A DNA stretch of 64,000 bases from G963422745 sp965214285 (GTDB taxonomy: Bacteria; Actinomycetota; Acidimicrobiia; Acidimicrobiales; Aldehydirespiratoraceae): NCBI GenBank assembly GCA_965214285.1, contig OZ243946.1:2914001-2978000 (forward strand), written 5' to 3'. Made by a program: the position numbers and the translations under genes. Below, piece after piece: positions 1 to 7,803 of the stretch (position 1 is the stretch's first letter; each line of letters opens with the position of its first letter). The notes beneath the pieces are model-generated. The model made no database searches. It saw only the letters and a program-made list of their open reading frames with translations, and was not told the origin of the DNA.

Positions 1-2780
1 TAGGCGACCAGCTCGTCCACGTCGCCCAGGGCATAGCGCACCAGGCTCACCAGGTCGGTGTTGACACGCCGGCCCGAGCCTCGCACCTTGCCGGCGTCGA
101 GAATCTCATAGGCCTCCCATAGCAGGTCGGGCGTCCAGCTCCGGGGCGGGCGGGCGATGGCATTGACCAGCTCCCGGATGTCGGCATAGGTGAGCCCGCG
201 ACCGTAGCGCTGGCTGTAGAGAATCTCCAGGGCGGTGATCTCGTCACGGTTGTCTTCGATGAACTGCCGCCACGACTCCACCGTACGGCGCGCCCGGTCG
301 GTGGCGTCCTTGGAGAACTCGCCCGAGATCACCCGGTCCTTGGAGGCGGCGTCGATGACCTGCTCGTAGCTGCGCCGCATCTCCGCGAGCTTCTCGCGCA
401 GCTCCGAGCTGCCGGCGAGCGGCTGCAGCGCCTCGCTCACGATCCGCTTGCGGGCCTCGGCCACCTGCTCCGGCCCCGGTTCGTCGAGACCTGCGGCGGC
501 CTGTGCCTCGGCGTGGTGGCGGTCGGGATCCAAGGCGTCGACCAGCCGGCTGCTCAGCTCGGCCAGGCTCACGCCCGCCACCGCCTCGATCTCTGCACGG
601 TCGGCGCCGCTGATCCGCTTGTCGAGCCGGGCCAGGCGCGACGCCAGCGACGACACCACAGCCTCGTCCGTCACGCCGAGGCCGATCTGGTTCAAGAGCC
701 TGTCGAAGCTCACGCCGTGGCGGCGCTCCAGGGGAACCGTGTCGTGCAGCGCAGTGTCGGTCACGCCGACCGCATCGACGATCACGAACCGGTCCTTGGC
801 GGCGGCGTCGGGGGTGACAGTGCGCAGCTCGTCGCCGCTGATCACGCGCACGCCGCGGCCCTTCATCTGCTCGAAGAAGTTGCGGCTGCGGACCATGCGC
901 ATGAACACCACGCACTCGATGGCCTTCACGTCGGTGCCGGTGGCGATCATGTCGACGGTGACCGCGATGCGGGTGGGGTAGCTGGTGCGGAATGCCTGGA
1001 GCAGCTCCTCGGGCTTGCGGCCGGACTCGGCGGACTTGTAGGTGATCTTCACCGCGCCCTCATTCGACAGGCCGAACTCGGAGCGCACGATCTGCACGAT
1101 GTCGTCGGCGTGGCTGTCGTCCTTGGCGAAGATCAGGGTCTTGGGTATGTGGGCGAGGCGGCCGTCGTCGGTGCGGGTGCGGTCACCGAACATCTTCGGC
1201 AGCGAGTCGCGCAAGGTGGCGACGATGGTGCGGATCTGGTCGACGGCGACGACCTTGCGGTCGAGCTCGGCGGGGTCGTAGTCGATGTCTTCGTCGATGC
1301 GCTCGAAGCGCTGCGAGCGGGTCTCGCGGTCTCGGAACTCGGTGACCATGCCGGCCTCGACGGTGCTGCCGGACTCGCTGATCTCGGTGCGGATGCGGAA
1401 CACGTCGAAATCGACGTTCACCCGGTCGGCCACCGCCCGCTCGTGGCCGTACTCCATCACCAGGTTCTGGTCGAAGAACCCGAAGGTCTGCTTGCCGGGC
1501 GTGGCGGTGAGGCCGATCAGGAAGGCGTCGAAGTACTCCAGCACCTGGCGCCACACGCCGTAGATCGAGCGGTGGCACTCGTCGACGATGATCACGTCGT
1601 AGGACTCGATCGGCAGCGCCGGGTTGTAGGCGACCTCCACGGACTGCTCGGGGGCGGTCTCGAAGCCGGTCTGCTCGTCGATGCTCTCGTCGAGCTCGGT
1701 GCCGCGCAGGATCGAGTAGATGCGCTGGATGGTGGCCACGTGCACCTTGGTGGCGGCCTCCTCTGAGATGCGCAAGGCCGAGGAGTCGAGGCGGCGGGCG
1801 TGGTAGAGCTCGGTGAACTTGCGGCCGTCGTCGGGGGTCTCGAAGCCCTGGAACTCTCGGATCGCCTGGCGGCCGAGGTTGGCCCGGTCGACCAGGAACA
1901 GGATGCGGGTGGCGCCGGCGTGGCGCAGCAGGCGGTAGGCGACATTGGCGGCGGTGAAGGTCTTGCCAGAGCCGGTGGCCATCTGGATCAGCGCCCTGGG
2001 GCGGTTGTCCTTGAGCGAGGCCTCGAGGTTGACAATGGCCTCGGCCTGCGCCGGCCAGAGGCGGGAGTGGTCGCGGGCGAGCTCGGGGAGCAGGCGGACG
2101 CCGCCCCGCAGGGTGGCCCTGGCGGGATCACGGAGGCGGATCTGGCCCTCTGCCTCTTCGGGGTCGGCCTCGGGATCGGCCCGTTTGACCCAGGCCTCGA
2201 GGGTCTCGGGACGGTGGAAGGTGAAGACGGGGCGCGAGGAGGGGGCGGGGTCGAGGCCGCAGGTGAAGCGGGTCTCGGCGCCGGTGGACTCGTAGCCGAA
2301 CGGCAGGGCGCCGTCGATGGGGTCGGCGGCGCGACCGGGGTCAGCAGCGCGGCCGAGGTCGGCCGGGTCAGCGGCACGGCCGGGGTCGGGGTCAGCGGCG
2401 CGGCCGGGGTCAGCGGCGTGGCCGGGGTCAGCGGCGTGGCCGGGGTCAGCGGCATGGCCGGGGTCAGCCGGGTCGACGACGAGGAAGGCGGGGAGCTCGC
2501 CAGGGAAGTTGCGGCGGTACTTGCGGGTCTGGACCTCGGCGTGGGTGAGCGTGCCTGGCTTCTTGGCCTCGATCACGCCGACGGCTCGGCAGCCGACGAA
2601 CAGCACGTAGTCGGCGGGGCCTGCGGCGGTGGGCACCTCGCGCACGGCCACACCGTGGGCGGCTGCGACGGCGGCGTGGCGGTAGTCCTGCACCACCCAC
2701 CCGCAGTCGGCCAGCTGCGCGTCGATGCCGCGGCGGGCCTGCTGCTCGGGTGCGAGGTAGTCGGAAGCGTCATCCGCCAT
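1..2780 (-). CDS. hsdR: Type I restriction enzyme R subunit (HsdR, EcoEI-like), 3' end outside window
   Basis: ATP-dependent DNA translocase and endonuclease subunit of a type I restriction system. About 926 codons are visible from the ATG at 2780 and the gene runs off the left edge. An N-terminal HSDR_N nuclease domain has D57, E71 and K73 (E-A-K), the PD-(D/E)xK signature. A low-complexity stretch of six-residue repeats (residues 106-155) links it to an SF2 helicase core with Walker A ATGSGKT (268-274), DECH box (400-403), TATP (425-428) and a later QMKGRGVR motif VI. The C-terminal part matches the EcoEI_R_C arrangement. No hsdM or hsdS is visible next to it on the right, so partners should lie to the left. 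The methylase at 13.1-15.3 kb has its own operon. Confidence 0.9.
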   Translation of the reverse strand, partial: MADDASDYLAPEQQARRGIDAQLADCGWVVQDYRHAAVAAAHGVAVREVPTAAGPADYVLFVGCRAVGVIEAKKPGTLTHAEVQTRKYRRNFPGELPAFLVVDPADPGHAADPGHAADPGHAADPGRAADPDPGRAADPADLGRAADPGRAADPIDGALPFGYESTGAETRFTCGLDPAPSSRPVFTFHRPETLEAWVKRADPEADPEEAEGQIRLRDPARATLRGGVRLLPELARDHSRLWPAQAEAIVNLEASLKDNRPRALIQMATGSGKTFTAANVAYRLLRHAGATRILFLVDRANLGRQAIREFQGFETPDDGRKFTELYHARRLDSSALRISEEAATKVHVATIQRIYSILRGTELDESIDEQTGFETAPEQSVEVAYNPALPIESYDVIIVDECHRSIYGVWRQVLEYFDAFLIGLTATPGKQTFGFFDQNLVMEYGHERAVADRVNVDFDVFRIRTEISESGSTVEAGMVTEFRDRETRSQRFERIDEDIDYDPAELDRKVVAVDQIRTIVATLRDSLPKMFGDRTRTDDGRLAHIPKTLIFAKDDSHADDIVQIVRSEFGLSNEGAVKITYKSAESGRKPEELLQAFRTSYPTRIAVTVDMIATGTDVKAIECVVFMRMVRSRNFFEQMKGRGVRVISGDELRTVTPDAAAKDRFVIVDAVGVTDTALHDTVPLERRHGVSFDRLLNQIGLGVTDEAVVSSLASRLARLDKRISGADRAEIEAVAGVSLAELSSRLVDALDPDRHHAEAQAAAGLDEPGPEQVAEARKRIVSEALQPLAGSSELREKLAEMRRSYEQVIDAASKDRVISGEFSKDATDRARRTVESWRQFIEDNRDEITALEILYSQRYGRGLTYADIRELVNAIARPPRSWTPDLLWEAYEILDAGKVRGSGRRVNTDLVSLVRYALGDVDELVA
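2316..2465 (-). repeat. 18-bp tandem repeats inside hsdR
   Basis: Imperfect 18-bp units encode a repeating ADPGHA / AADPGR hexapeptide, about eight units including shortened ones, between the nuclease and helicase domains. Units are multiples of three, so copy-number change alters linker length without shifting the frame. Confidence 0.85.
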
Positions 2781-2861
2781 AGGCCCCGCCATTCTGCCCC
2801 AAACCACCGGCCCGTTCCGCTTCCCGAGCCAGGTCAACCCACCGCGCGGATCAATCCCGGC

Positions 2862-3248
2862 ATGGCGGTGTGGTCTCGGAGACGAGCGCATCAAGGAGGC
2901 GGATCCACAGCACCCAGAGACATCGAGGCGCTCCACCTCGCCTCTGAATTTGCGTTCGCGATTCTTATCGGCGATACTTATCGCATCCCAAGACCACCCG
3001 CTTCAGACGAACAGCTGCGCCAAGCCCGCGCTCTCAAGCAGCGCATCAACGAGGCGCGCCTTGAGGCAGACATGGGGTTGGAGGATCTGGCCCGGCGGGC
3101 AGGGGTCAACCGCAGAACTCTCGACAAGTACTTCGAAGGGGAGTCACCTAGCCCGTCCTTCTTCCTGATCGCTGCGTTGACCCGCGCCTTGGGCATGCGA
3201 CTCGATGACCTGGCCCGAGTGGGAGGAGATGCGGATGGGGATGAGTGA
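2862..3248 (+). CDS. HTH (XRE/Cro-type) regulator
   Basis: A 128-residue protein. Residues about 58-122 read as a helix-turn-helix domain (LARRAGVNRRTLDKYFEGES, then a further helix-rich stretch). It is divergent from hsdR, with about 80 bp between the two starts. Its stop overlaps the ATG of the next gene (ATGAGTGA), so the pair is translationally coupled. The ATG is the first plausible start, but an in-frame GTG two codons later is also possible. The likely role is regulator or antitoxin-like partner of the downstream gene. Base composition is less GC-rich than in the core genes. Confidence 0.55.
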   Translation: MAVWSRRRAHQGGGSTAPRDIEALHLASEFAFAILIGDTYRIPRPPASDEQLRQARALKQRINEARLEADMGLEDLARRAGVNRRTLDKYFEGESPSPSFFLIAALTRALGMRLDDLARVGGDADGDE

Positions 3249-3831
3249 CCTATTCGACGGCTTTCGCGTGTCCGACGTTGCCCTCTTCGGGCAGGTCGTT
3301 GACGTTTGGATGCGTCCACGTGAGCCTGAACTCGAACGCCGGCGGGCACTGCGAGTCGAGGCAATCGACGACCACGACGTGATCAGAGCGCTGATGACGT
3401 TGCCTGAAGGCATCGAAATCTCACCTGAAGAAGTCGGATTCGACGCCATGGTGGTCTTCGATGACATGCTTCGATGCGGGGCTGTCCAAGAGACGGCTAC
3501 CGGTTTGATCCGCCGTGCCACACCCCCAGTGGATCTTCTAGGGCTTGCGAAGGCAGCGACCGGCTGGACAGATGTGCAAGCGGTCACGTTGCTGCGCACG
3601 CATGCTCCGCGACTCGTGGTTGTGCCGGAACGCCTCGCTCGGCGGGTCCTGAAGGAGATGCCCCCCGAGGTGGGAGTTGCCGTCGCTGTGGGCGAAGGGA
3701 CCCCGAGGTGCCTGCGAACTCCAGGTACGCGCCACGTGCGACCCAGCTGGCAGCGCTGGGCGAGCGCGGAAGCGGTCTACCGCTCTTGGCTCAACCACGC
3801 AGTCAGCCGAGAATCTGCAGCCAGGAGCTGA
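3241..3831 (+). CDS. Unknown protein coupled to HTH gene
   Basis: A 196-residue soluble protein that I do not recognise. The start at 3241 is chosen because its ATG overlaps the upstream stop by 8 nt; in-frame ATGs at 3205, 3229 and 3235 lie further inside the HTH gene. The N-terminal half is acidic and helical (ISPEEVGFDAMVVFDDML), and the C-terminal third is basic with a tryptophan pair (SWQRWASAEAVYRSWL). There is no signal peptide or membrane segment. It converges on the next gene and overlaps it by 29 bp. The pairing with an HTH protein resembles toxin-antitoxin or regulator-effector layouts, but nothing in the sequence identifies a catalytic site. Confidence 0.6.
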   Translation: MSDLFDGFRVSDVALFGQVVDVWMRPREPELERRRALRVEAIDDHDVIRALMTLPEGIEISPEEVGFDAMVVFDDMLRCGAVQETATGLIRRATPPVDLLGLAKAATGWTDVQAVTLLRTHAPRLVVVPERLARRVLKEMPPEVGVAVAVGEGTPRCLRTPGTRHVRPSWQRWASAEAVYRSWLNHAVSRESAARS

Positions 3832-4870
3832 GTGCGCCCGGCTTGGATGGTCCCGATATGTCGAGTCCGACCAGGAGGTCGTACGCGGAACTCGCCTGAG
3901 CACAGGTGGCGCGCCATGTCGAGACGGGATCGGAGGACCCAATCACCTCGCGGGTCAGGCCAACCGCGGATGCCGCAGAGTGCTCGTCCGCAAGGCTGGA
4001 GCCGTCCTGGACCAGGCGACGGACGTCACCATCGGCCCCGCACACGCTGCACTCACAGCGAAAGACCTCGTCAAGGTCGGGATCGGCGAGAGCCTGCTTG
4101 GCGAATTCGATCTTCATCCAGTTCGCCAAACGCGGAACGAAGATGCTCGGAGAAGGAGATCGTGGTGATCCCTTGCGCGGAAGCCAGAGATGCCGAACGC
4201 TGGAACTCGTCCCGATCGCTCCCGACACTGCACCCAAGGCAATCATACCCGCCACGGAAATGTCGCACCGCAAGACGAAGAGGTCCGTTGCCGCATCGAT
4301 CACCTCGAGGGCACCCTCAAGTTGCCTGGGTGCTCCGAGAGGGTCGCCGTAACTCGCGAAGATGGTGGCAATCGGCAGGCCTGACTCCCTGATCGGTCCA
4401 ACCCACCGCCGGTCGGTCAGCTCGTCGAAGCGGATCACGACCGGCACGAACGCAGGCACCGCTGGCGCATCTGCTGCCGCCTGGGCCACGAACTCCGCAC
4501 CCTGGGCTAACATCGTCTGGATGCTCTGGTCCGACCGATCGTCGGGGAAGCGCGACGGCGCCAGCAGAACAGATGCACCTAAGTCCATCTGCGAGGCAAC
4601 CGCTTCTGCCGGGGTCTCCGAGAACATTGCGGGAGTCAGGGGCGGCTTGCCACGGTCCTTGATGTACCGCTCCACGTCGATTGCGACAAGCGCAGTCCTC
4701 CCCACGATACGAGCAGACCGAACACCGGACGCACCTCGGAGCACGATGCCATCGGCTAACCGAGAGAACTCGAGCGCCTTCTCGGTCTTGCCGACGTGCG
4801 CGAAGACGCTTCCCTGCAGGTCGTGGATCGGCCGATTGGCCTGGATCTGGAGTTGACCGAGAGTCACCAT
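3803..4870 (-). CDS. Barrel-like protein with TGT-type Cys-x-Cys-x2-Cys...His motif
   Basis: A 355-residue protein. The ATG at 4870 is chosen because residues before it look non-coding and 42 bp then separate it from the divergent TIR gene. Alternating hydrophobic strands and helices (ADGIVLRG, TALVAIDVE, ASVLLAPSRF, PVVIRFDEL, PIATIFASYGD) suggest an alpha/beta barrel. Near the C-terminus C272-x-C274-x2-C277 is followed by H297, which resembles the zinc site of tRNA-guanine transglycosylases and DpdA-type enzymes. The resemblance is inference from spacing only, and I see no queuosine or dpd genes nearby. It shares an intergenic promoter region with the TIR protein, so the two may act together. 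Confidence 0.6.
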   Translation of the reverse strand: MVTLGQLQIQANRPIHDLQGSVFAHVGKTEKALEFSRLADGIVLRGASGVRSARIVGRTALVAIDVERYIKDRGKPPLTPAMFSETPAEAVASQMDLGASVLLAPSRFPDDRSDQSIQTMLAQGAEFVAQAAADAPAVPAFVPVVIRFDELTDRRWVGPIRESGLPIATIFASYGDPLGAPRQLEGALEVIDAATDLFVLRCDISVAGMIALGAVSGAIGTSSSVRHLWLPRKGSPRSPSPSIFVPRLANWMKIEFAKQALADPDLDEVFRCECSVCGADGDVRRLVQDGSSLADEHSAASAVGLTREVIGSSDPVSTWRATCAQASSAYDLLVGLDISGPSKPGALSSWLQILG

Positions 4871-4879
4871 GGTGGAACC

Positions 4880-4885
4880 TATACT
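4880..4885 (+). promoter_or_regulatory. Probable -10 box of TIR gene in 42-bp divergent intergenic
   Basis: TATACT lies 27 nt before the TIR ATG. It would start transcription near 4892. No convincing -35 is seen. The 42-bp spacer (4871-4912) must serve both divergent genes. Confidence 0.4.
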
Positions 4886-4912
4886 ACAGGCAGGTAACTT
4901 GAGCGCAACCCT

Positions 4913-6145
4913 ATGACGTCCAAACCCACACCGAGCGGAGACACAGCCGCCGACCCCGCCACAGGGCACGCCTTCATCAGCTATGTCCGCGCCGATGCGG
5001 CCGTTGTCGACGAGCTCCAAGCAGCGCTAGAGAACGCTGGCATCGCAGTGTGGCGAGACGTTCAGGATCTCTTCGGCGGCGATGACTGGCAGCGCCGCAT
5101 CCGCGATGCCATCACCAAGGACGCGGTCGCTGTGGTCGCGGTGTTCTCGTCTCGCTCAACCTCCAGATCCTCCAGCTACCAGCACGAGGAGTTGACACTC
5201 GCAGTTGGCGCCCAGCGACTCCGTCCCCCAGAGCACAACTTCATCGTTCCCGTCCGCATCGACCGCTGCGCAATCCCCGCCTACGAGCTACGGCCCGGTC
5301 AGGCGCTCGACTCGCTCCATCGCATCGACCTCTTCCCCGACCGCTCCACCGGGATCAACAGCGTCATCGCGTCTGTCAAGCACATCCTCGCAGAGCCGAA
5401 ACGCCCTGTTGAACAGCCGCCCAGGGCCACCGAGGCTCCGAGTTGGTTCGCGGCGCGCAGATCATTCACCGCCGAGATCAACGCCGCCGTCGGGCCAGGC
5501 TGGCTGGAACTTGCAGCGTGGATCGACCCGCCACTCGACGCTTCCAAGGCCGATCTCCTCGATGCAGTGCGCGACTCGCTCGTGGACACTTTCGGTTGGC
5601 CTCTCGGCCTAGCCCTCGACACTGGCGACAACCCTCCACACCCCACTAAGGCGGGGATCGCCTCAGTGATCGCTGGGCAGCGGTTCGACCACGAAGCCGT
5701 CTACGACGACTGGGAACTGCGCACAGACGGCTCCTACCACCTCATCAAGCACCTCTTCGAAGATCAGCGAGGCCGCACCAATGTCCTCTTCGTCGACACC
5801 CGAGTCGTCCGTGCCACCGAAGCCCTCATGTTCCTCGGACGGCTCTATACGGCCCTCGGGGCAGATCCAACTGCAGCAGTCCACGTAAGGCTCAGCCACG
5901 GCGGGCTGGAGGGCCGTCACCTCGCCATGGCGAGCCGTCAGCGTCACCTCGCTGGCACCTATCGGAGCCGGACCTCTGAGATCACCGCCACGGTCTCGGA
6001 TCAGCTTGCCCAACTTGAAGCGAACGCAGCCCAGCACGTGCCCGCACTAGTGGGGCCGCTGCTTGAACTCTTCGACTTCTTCAGGCTTGACTCCTCCGTG
6101 TATGACGACATGATCGGCAAGTTCGCTGGCGGCCAGATGCCGTAG
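4913..6145 (+). CDS. TIR-domain protein with C-terminal sensor-like domain
   Basis: A 410-residue protein. Residues 19-155 form a TIR domain: HAFISYVRAD at the start, IAVWRDVQDLFGGDDW, DAVAVVAVFSSRS, then QHEELTLAVG, where E92/E93 are in the position of the catalytic glutamate of NAD-cleaving TIR enzymes. A proline-rich linker (about 157-175) leads to an unassigned C-terminal domain with YDDWEL, GSYHLIKHLFED, LFVDTRVVR and RLSHGGLEGRHL. From memory, similar segments occur as C-terminal modules of other defence proteins. Bacterial TIR proteins commonly deplete NAD+ or make signalling nucleotides on phage infection. The partner is presumably the divergent gene at 3803-4870. Confidence 0.8.
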   Translation: MTSKPTPSGDTAADPATGHAFISYVRADAAVVDELQAALENAGIAVWRDVQDLFGGDDWQRRIRDAITKDAVAVVAVFSSRSTSRSSSYQHEELTLAVGAQRLRPPEHNFIVPVRIDRCAIPAYELRPGQALDSLHRIDLFPDRSTGINSVIASVKHILAEPKRPVEQPPRATEAPSWFAARRSFTAEINAAVGPGWLELAAWIDPPLDASKADLLDAVRDSLVDTFGWPLGLALDTGDNPPHPTKAGIASVIAGQRFDHEAVYDDWELRTDGSYHLIKHLFEDQRGRTNVLFVDTRVVRATEALMFLGRLYTALGADPTAAVHVRLSHGGLEGRHLAMASRQRHLAGTYRSRTSEITATVSDQLAQLEANAAQHVPALVGPLLELFDFFRLDSSVYDDMIGKFAGGQMP

Positions 6146-6157
6146 CCCAGGCGCGGA

Positions 6158-6250
6158 TCATCCAGCGTCGTAGAGGCCGAGGTCTTCGGCATGGCGGGTC
6201 ATCTCGTCGAGAGCGCGGCGCGCCCGCTCGTCTTGGCTGTCTCGGTAATC
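6158..6250 (-). pseudogene. C-terminal gene fragment (antitoxin-like tail), copy 1
   Basis: A short open segment ending DEMTRHAEDLGLYDAG then stop. It is the same C-terminal tail as at 7474-7560; the shared 77 bp (6168-6244 and 7478-7554) differ at only about six positions. No start or domain precedes it in frame, so it is read as decayed. The tail style resembles small antitoxins, but the parent family is not certain. Confidence 0.5.
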
Positions 6251-6252
6251 GA

Positions 6253-6420
6253 GCACGTCGACGAGCCGGGGCCGCTGGTCCGTGGGTCGCCGTCGTTGCG
6301 GTACTTGGCCTGGCCCATGGCCTGCAGGCGCTTGGCCAGGGTGAGCGCTTAGCAGTTGTCGCAGTCCGGGGAGGTCTTGTCGCAGCCCGTGGTCGGGTCC
6401 ACGTCACCTCCGGCCACTCG
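6253..6420 (-). pseudogene. Fragment of DUF5131 (phage Gp37/Gp68-like) gene
   Basis: The minus-strand translation reads PTTGCDKTSPDCDNC, a stop codon, then ALTLAKRLQAMGQAKY and NDGDPRTSGPG. This matches my memory of the start of DUF5131/Gp37-Gp68 proteins (NPVTGC...SPGCDNCYALTLAKRL). The tyrosine expected after the cysteine cluster is a TAA stop, and the rest of the gene is missing. The family is found in phages and mobile elements, so this is probable mobile-element debris. Confidence 0.7.
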
Positions 6421-6988
6421 ATGCCTGACCGGTAGGGACGGCGGGCGTTCTCGGGATTCGCAAGGCCTCCGCATACGCAACCGCTTCCCCGACGATCTCC
6501 TCGCCAACGAATGCGAGCGAGCCAGTCCCGCGAAGTTGGCCCGCTATGCGCCCGAGGTCCCGGATTGACGCCGCTTCTCGTGGCGAGTCTTGAGCAAAGC
6601 GGAACACGTCGATCCCGGCATCGCGTGCTTCACGCAGTGCCGACAGGTCTCCTTCGCTCACGCTGAAGACGGTCCTGAGAACCTTCGATGCCCGTGAGAT
6701 CAGGCCCGGGCCGAGGGGTTCGCCAGCGCGGCTCTGTGCCTCGCAAGCGACCTGCCGCAGCCAGGAGCGGGACAGCTCTGCAGCCACGTCGCCGCTGAAT
6801 CGACCAAGGTGGTCGCCAGCCGTCTGGAGGACGCAGTCTCGCTCGTCAGCCTGCCGAGCTGCTCCTAGTCCCTTGGACCAGAGCATCTCGAAGCGATAGT
6901 GGTCAGCTTCGGACTCCAGCGTCTTGCAGACCTCCGCCAGTTCGTTGGTCTCAGGAGATGGGTCGGCCGAGCCGTCACGTTGAGTCAT
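6404..6988 (-). CDS. Unknown protein, second gene of a two-gene module
   Basis: A 194-residue, mostly helical, acidic soluble protein with cysteines scattered through it. No family is recognised. Its ATG overlaps the upstream stop by 4 nt (ATGA at 6985-6988), so it is translationally coupled to the 6985-7398 gene. In a toxin/immunity reading it would be the immunity or antitoxin partner; that is inferred only from layout. Its 3' end overlaps the start of the DUF5131 fragment, consistent with insertion into degraded DNA. Confidence 0.6.
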   Translation of the reverse strand: MTQRDGSADPSPETNELAEVCKTLESEADHYRFEMLWSKGLGAARQADERDCVLQTAGDHLGRFSGDVAAELSRSWLRQVACEAQSRAGEPLGPGLISRASKVLRTVFSVSEGDLSALREARDAGIDVFRFAQDSPREAASIRDLGRIAGQLRGTGSLAFVGEEIVGEAVAYAEALRIPRTPAVPTGQASSGRR

Positions 6989-7398
6989 GCGCCCTCCTGA
7001 GTATAGGGACGAATCGACTCATCAGGCACCCTGAAACCACGGGCTTCGAACGCCGCCTTGGCGACCTCAAGACTTTGCCTGTCCGGCTGGTAGTGACCGC
7101 TTCGGTTATTCAACTCCATCACCACCCTGAAGCCGGGCTCAGCTAGCAATTCGACCTCTCCAGCAGCGCTGACGGGCCTCCCCGCTGCCAGCACGGCGTG
7201 GGTGATGCGGTGGTGTTGAACGAAGAGTCCAGACACGAGGAGCACGTCATCGACGACGGCGTAGACCAGTCGCTCACCTGTGGCAGCGAGGTTCAGGAAG
7301 GCGTCGCTCGGCACGACAATCGGACGTGCACCGACGGTCCAAGCTGCCCGCAGTTCCTCGCTGAGGGACTCGCTGTCGAGGTTGTAGAAGATCGACAC
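6985..7398 (-). CDS. Putative toxin-like protein with ELNNRSGHY motif
   Basis: A 137-residue protein with a GTG start at 7398. Residues 95-105 read ELNNRSGHYQP, followed by a helix (LEVAKAAFEARGF) and a short basic tail. From memory, N-N-x-S-G-H-Y/F-x-P segments followed by such a helix occur at the C-terminal tips of polymorphic and contact-dependent toxins; this is uncertain recall. H102 would be a natural catalytic candidate. The downstream coupled gene would then be its cognate immunity protein. No secretion domain is attached, so this may be an orphan toxin tip or a stand-alone toxin-antitoxin pair. Confidence 0.5.
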   Translation of the reverse strand: MSIFYNLDSESLSEELRAAWTVGARPIVVPSDAFLNLAATGERLVYAVVDDVLLVSGLFVQHHRITHAVLAAGRPVSAAGEVELLAEPGFRVVMELNNRSGHYQPDRQSLEVAKAAFEARGFRVPDESIRPYTQEGA

Positions 7399-7473
7399 GA
7401 CGCGAAGAGCATGCCCGGCAGATCCCCTGCATCCTATCGACGACGACCGCCGCTGGGGATCCGCGCGGTCGGC

Positions 7474-7560
7474 TCAGTCGTAGAGGCCGACGTCTTCGGC
7501 CTGGCGAGTCATCTCGTCGAGGGCGCGGCGCGACCGCTCGTCTTGGCGGTCTCGATCATC
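7474..7560 (-). pseudogene. C-terminal gene fragment (antitoxin-like tail), copy 2
   Basis: An open tail ending DEMTRQAEDVGLYD then stop, homologous to 6158-6250. The two direct copies lie 1.3 kb apart and bracket the 6404-7398 module. Confidence 0.5.
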
Positions 7561-7602
7561 ACGCACGGCAGGACTGCCGATTGACGGCGATAGGGTGGAG
7601 GC

Positions 7603-7803
7603 ATGCGACAACGCAAGGATCTGGCGATCGCGGTGATCGAGGACCTGGAAAACGCTGGCGCTCCGGCGTCGGTGGTCGAGCTGGCGAGGGATCTGGCGTC
7701 GACCGTGGCCGTCCACCAGCTGCATGAGGAGCGAGCTGCCGCAAAGTGCGCTGAGACGCTGGCACTGATACTGGGCCGCTGGCTGAACTCGCATCCTGAC
7801 TGA
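7603..7803 (+). CDS. Small unknown protein upstream of ASCH gene
   Basis: A 66-residue helical protein (VIEDLENAGAPASVVELARDLA) with no recognised domain. Its stop lies inside the next gene, giving an overlapping, coupled pair. The next gene is a PUA-like ASCH-domain protein, so this may be its regulatory partner. Length and composition would also fit a small antitoxin. Confidence 0.5.
   Translation: MRQRKDLAIAVIEDLENAGAPASVVELARDLASTVAVHQLHEERAAAKCAETLALILGRWLNSHPD

Noticed and set aside
2316..2465. CRISPR-like short direct repeats
   Set aside because: Repeats are contiguous, in frame with hsdR and without spacers; no cas genes are seen.
3803..4870. Dpd-type DNA 7-deazaguanine modification cluster
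   Set aside because: Only the zinc-motif spacing suggests TGT/DpdA; no other dpd or queuosine genes are present.
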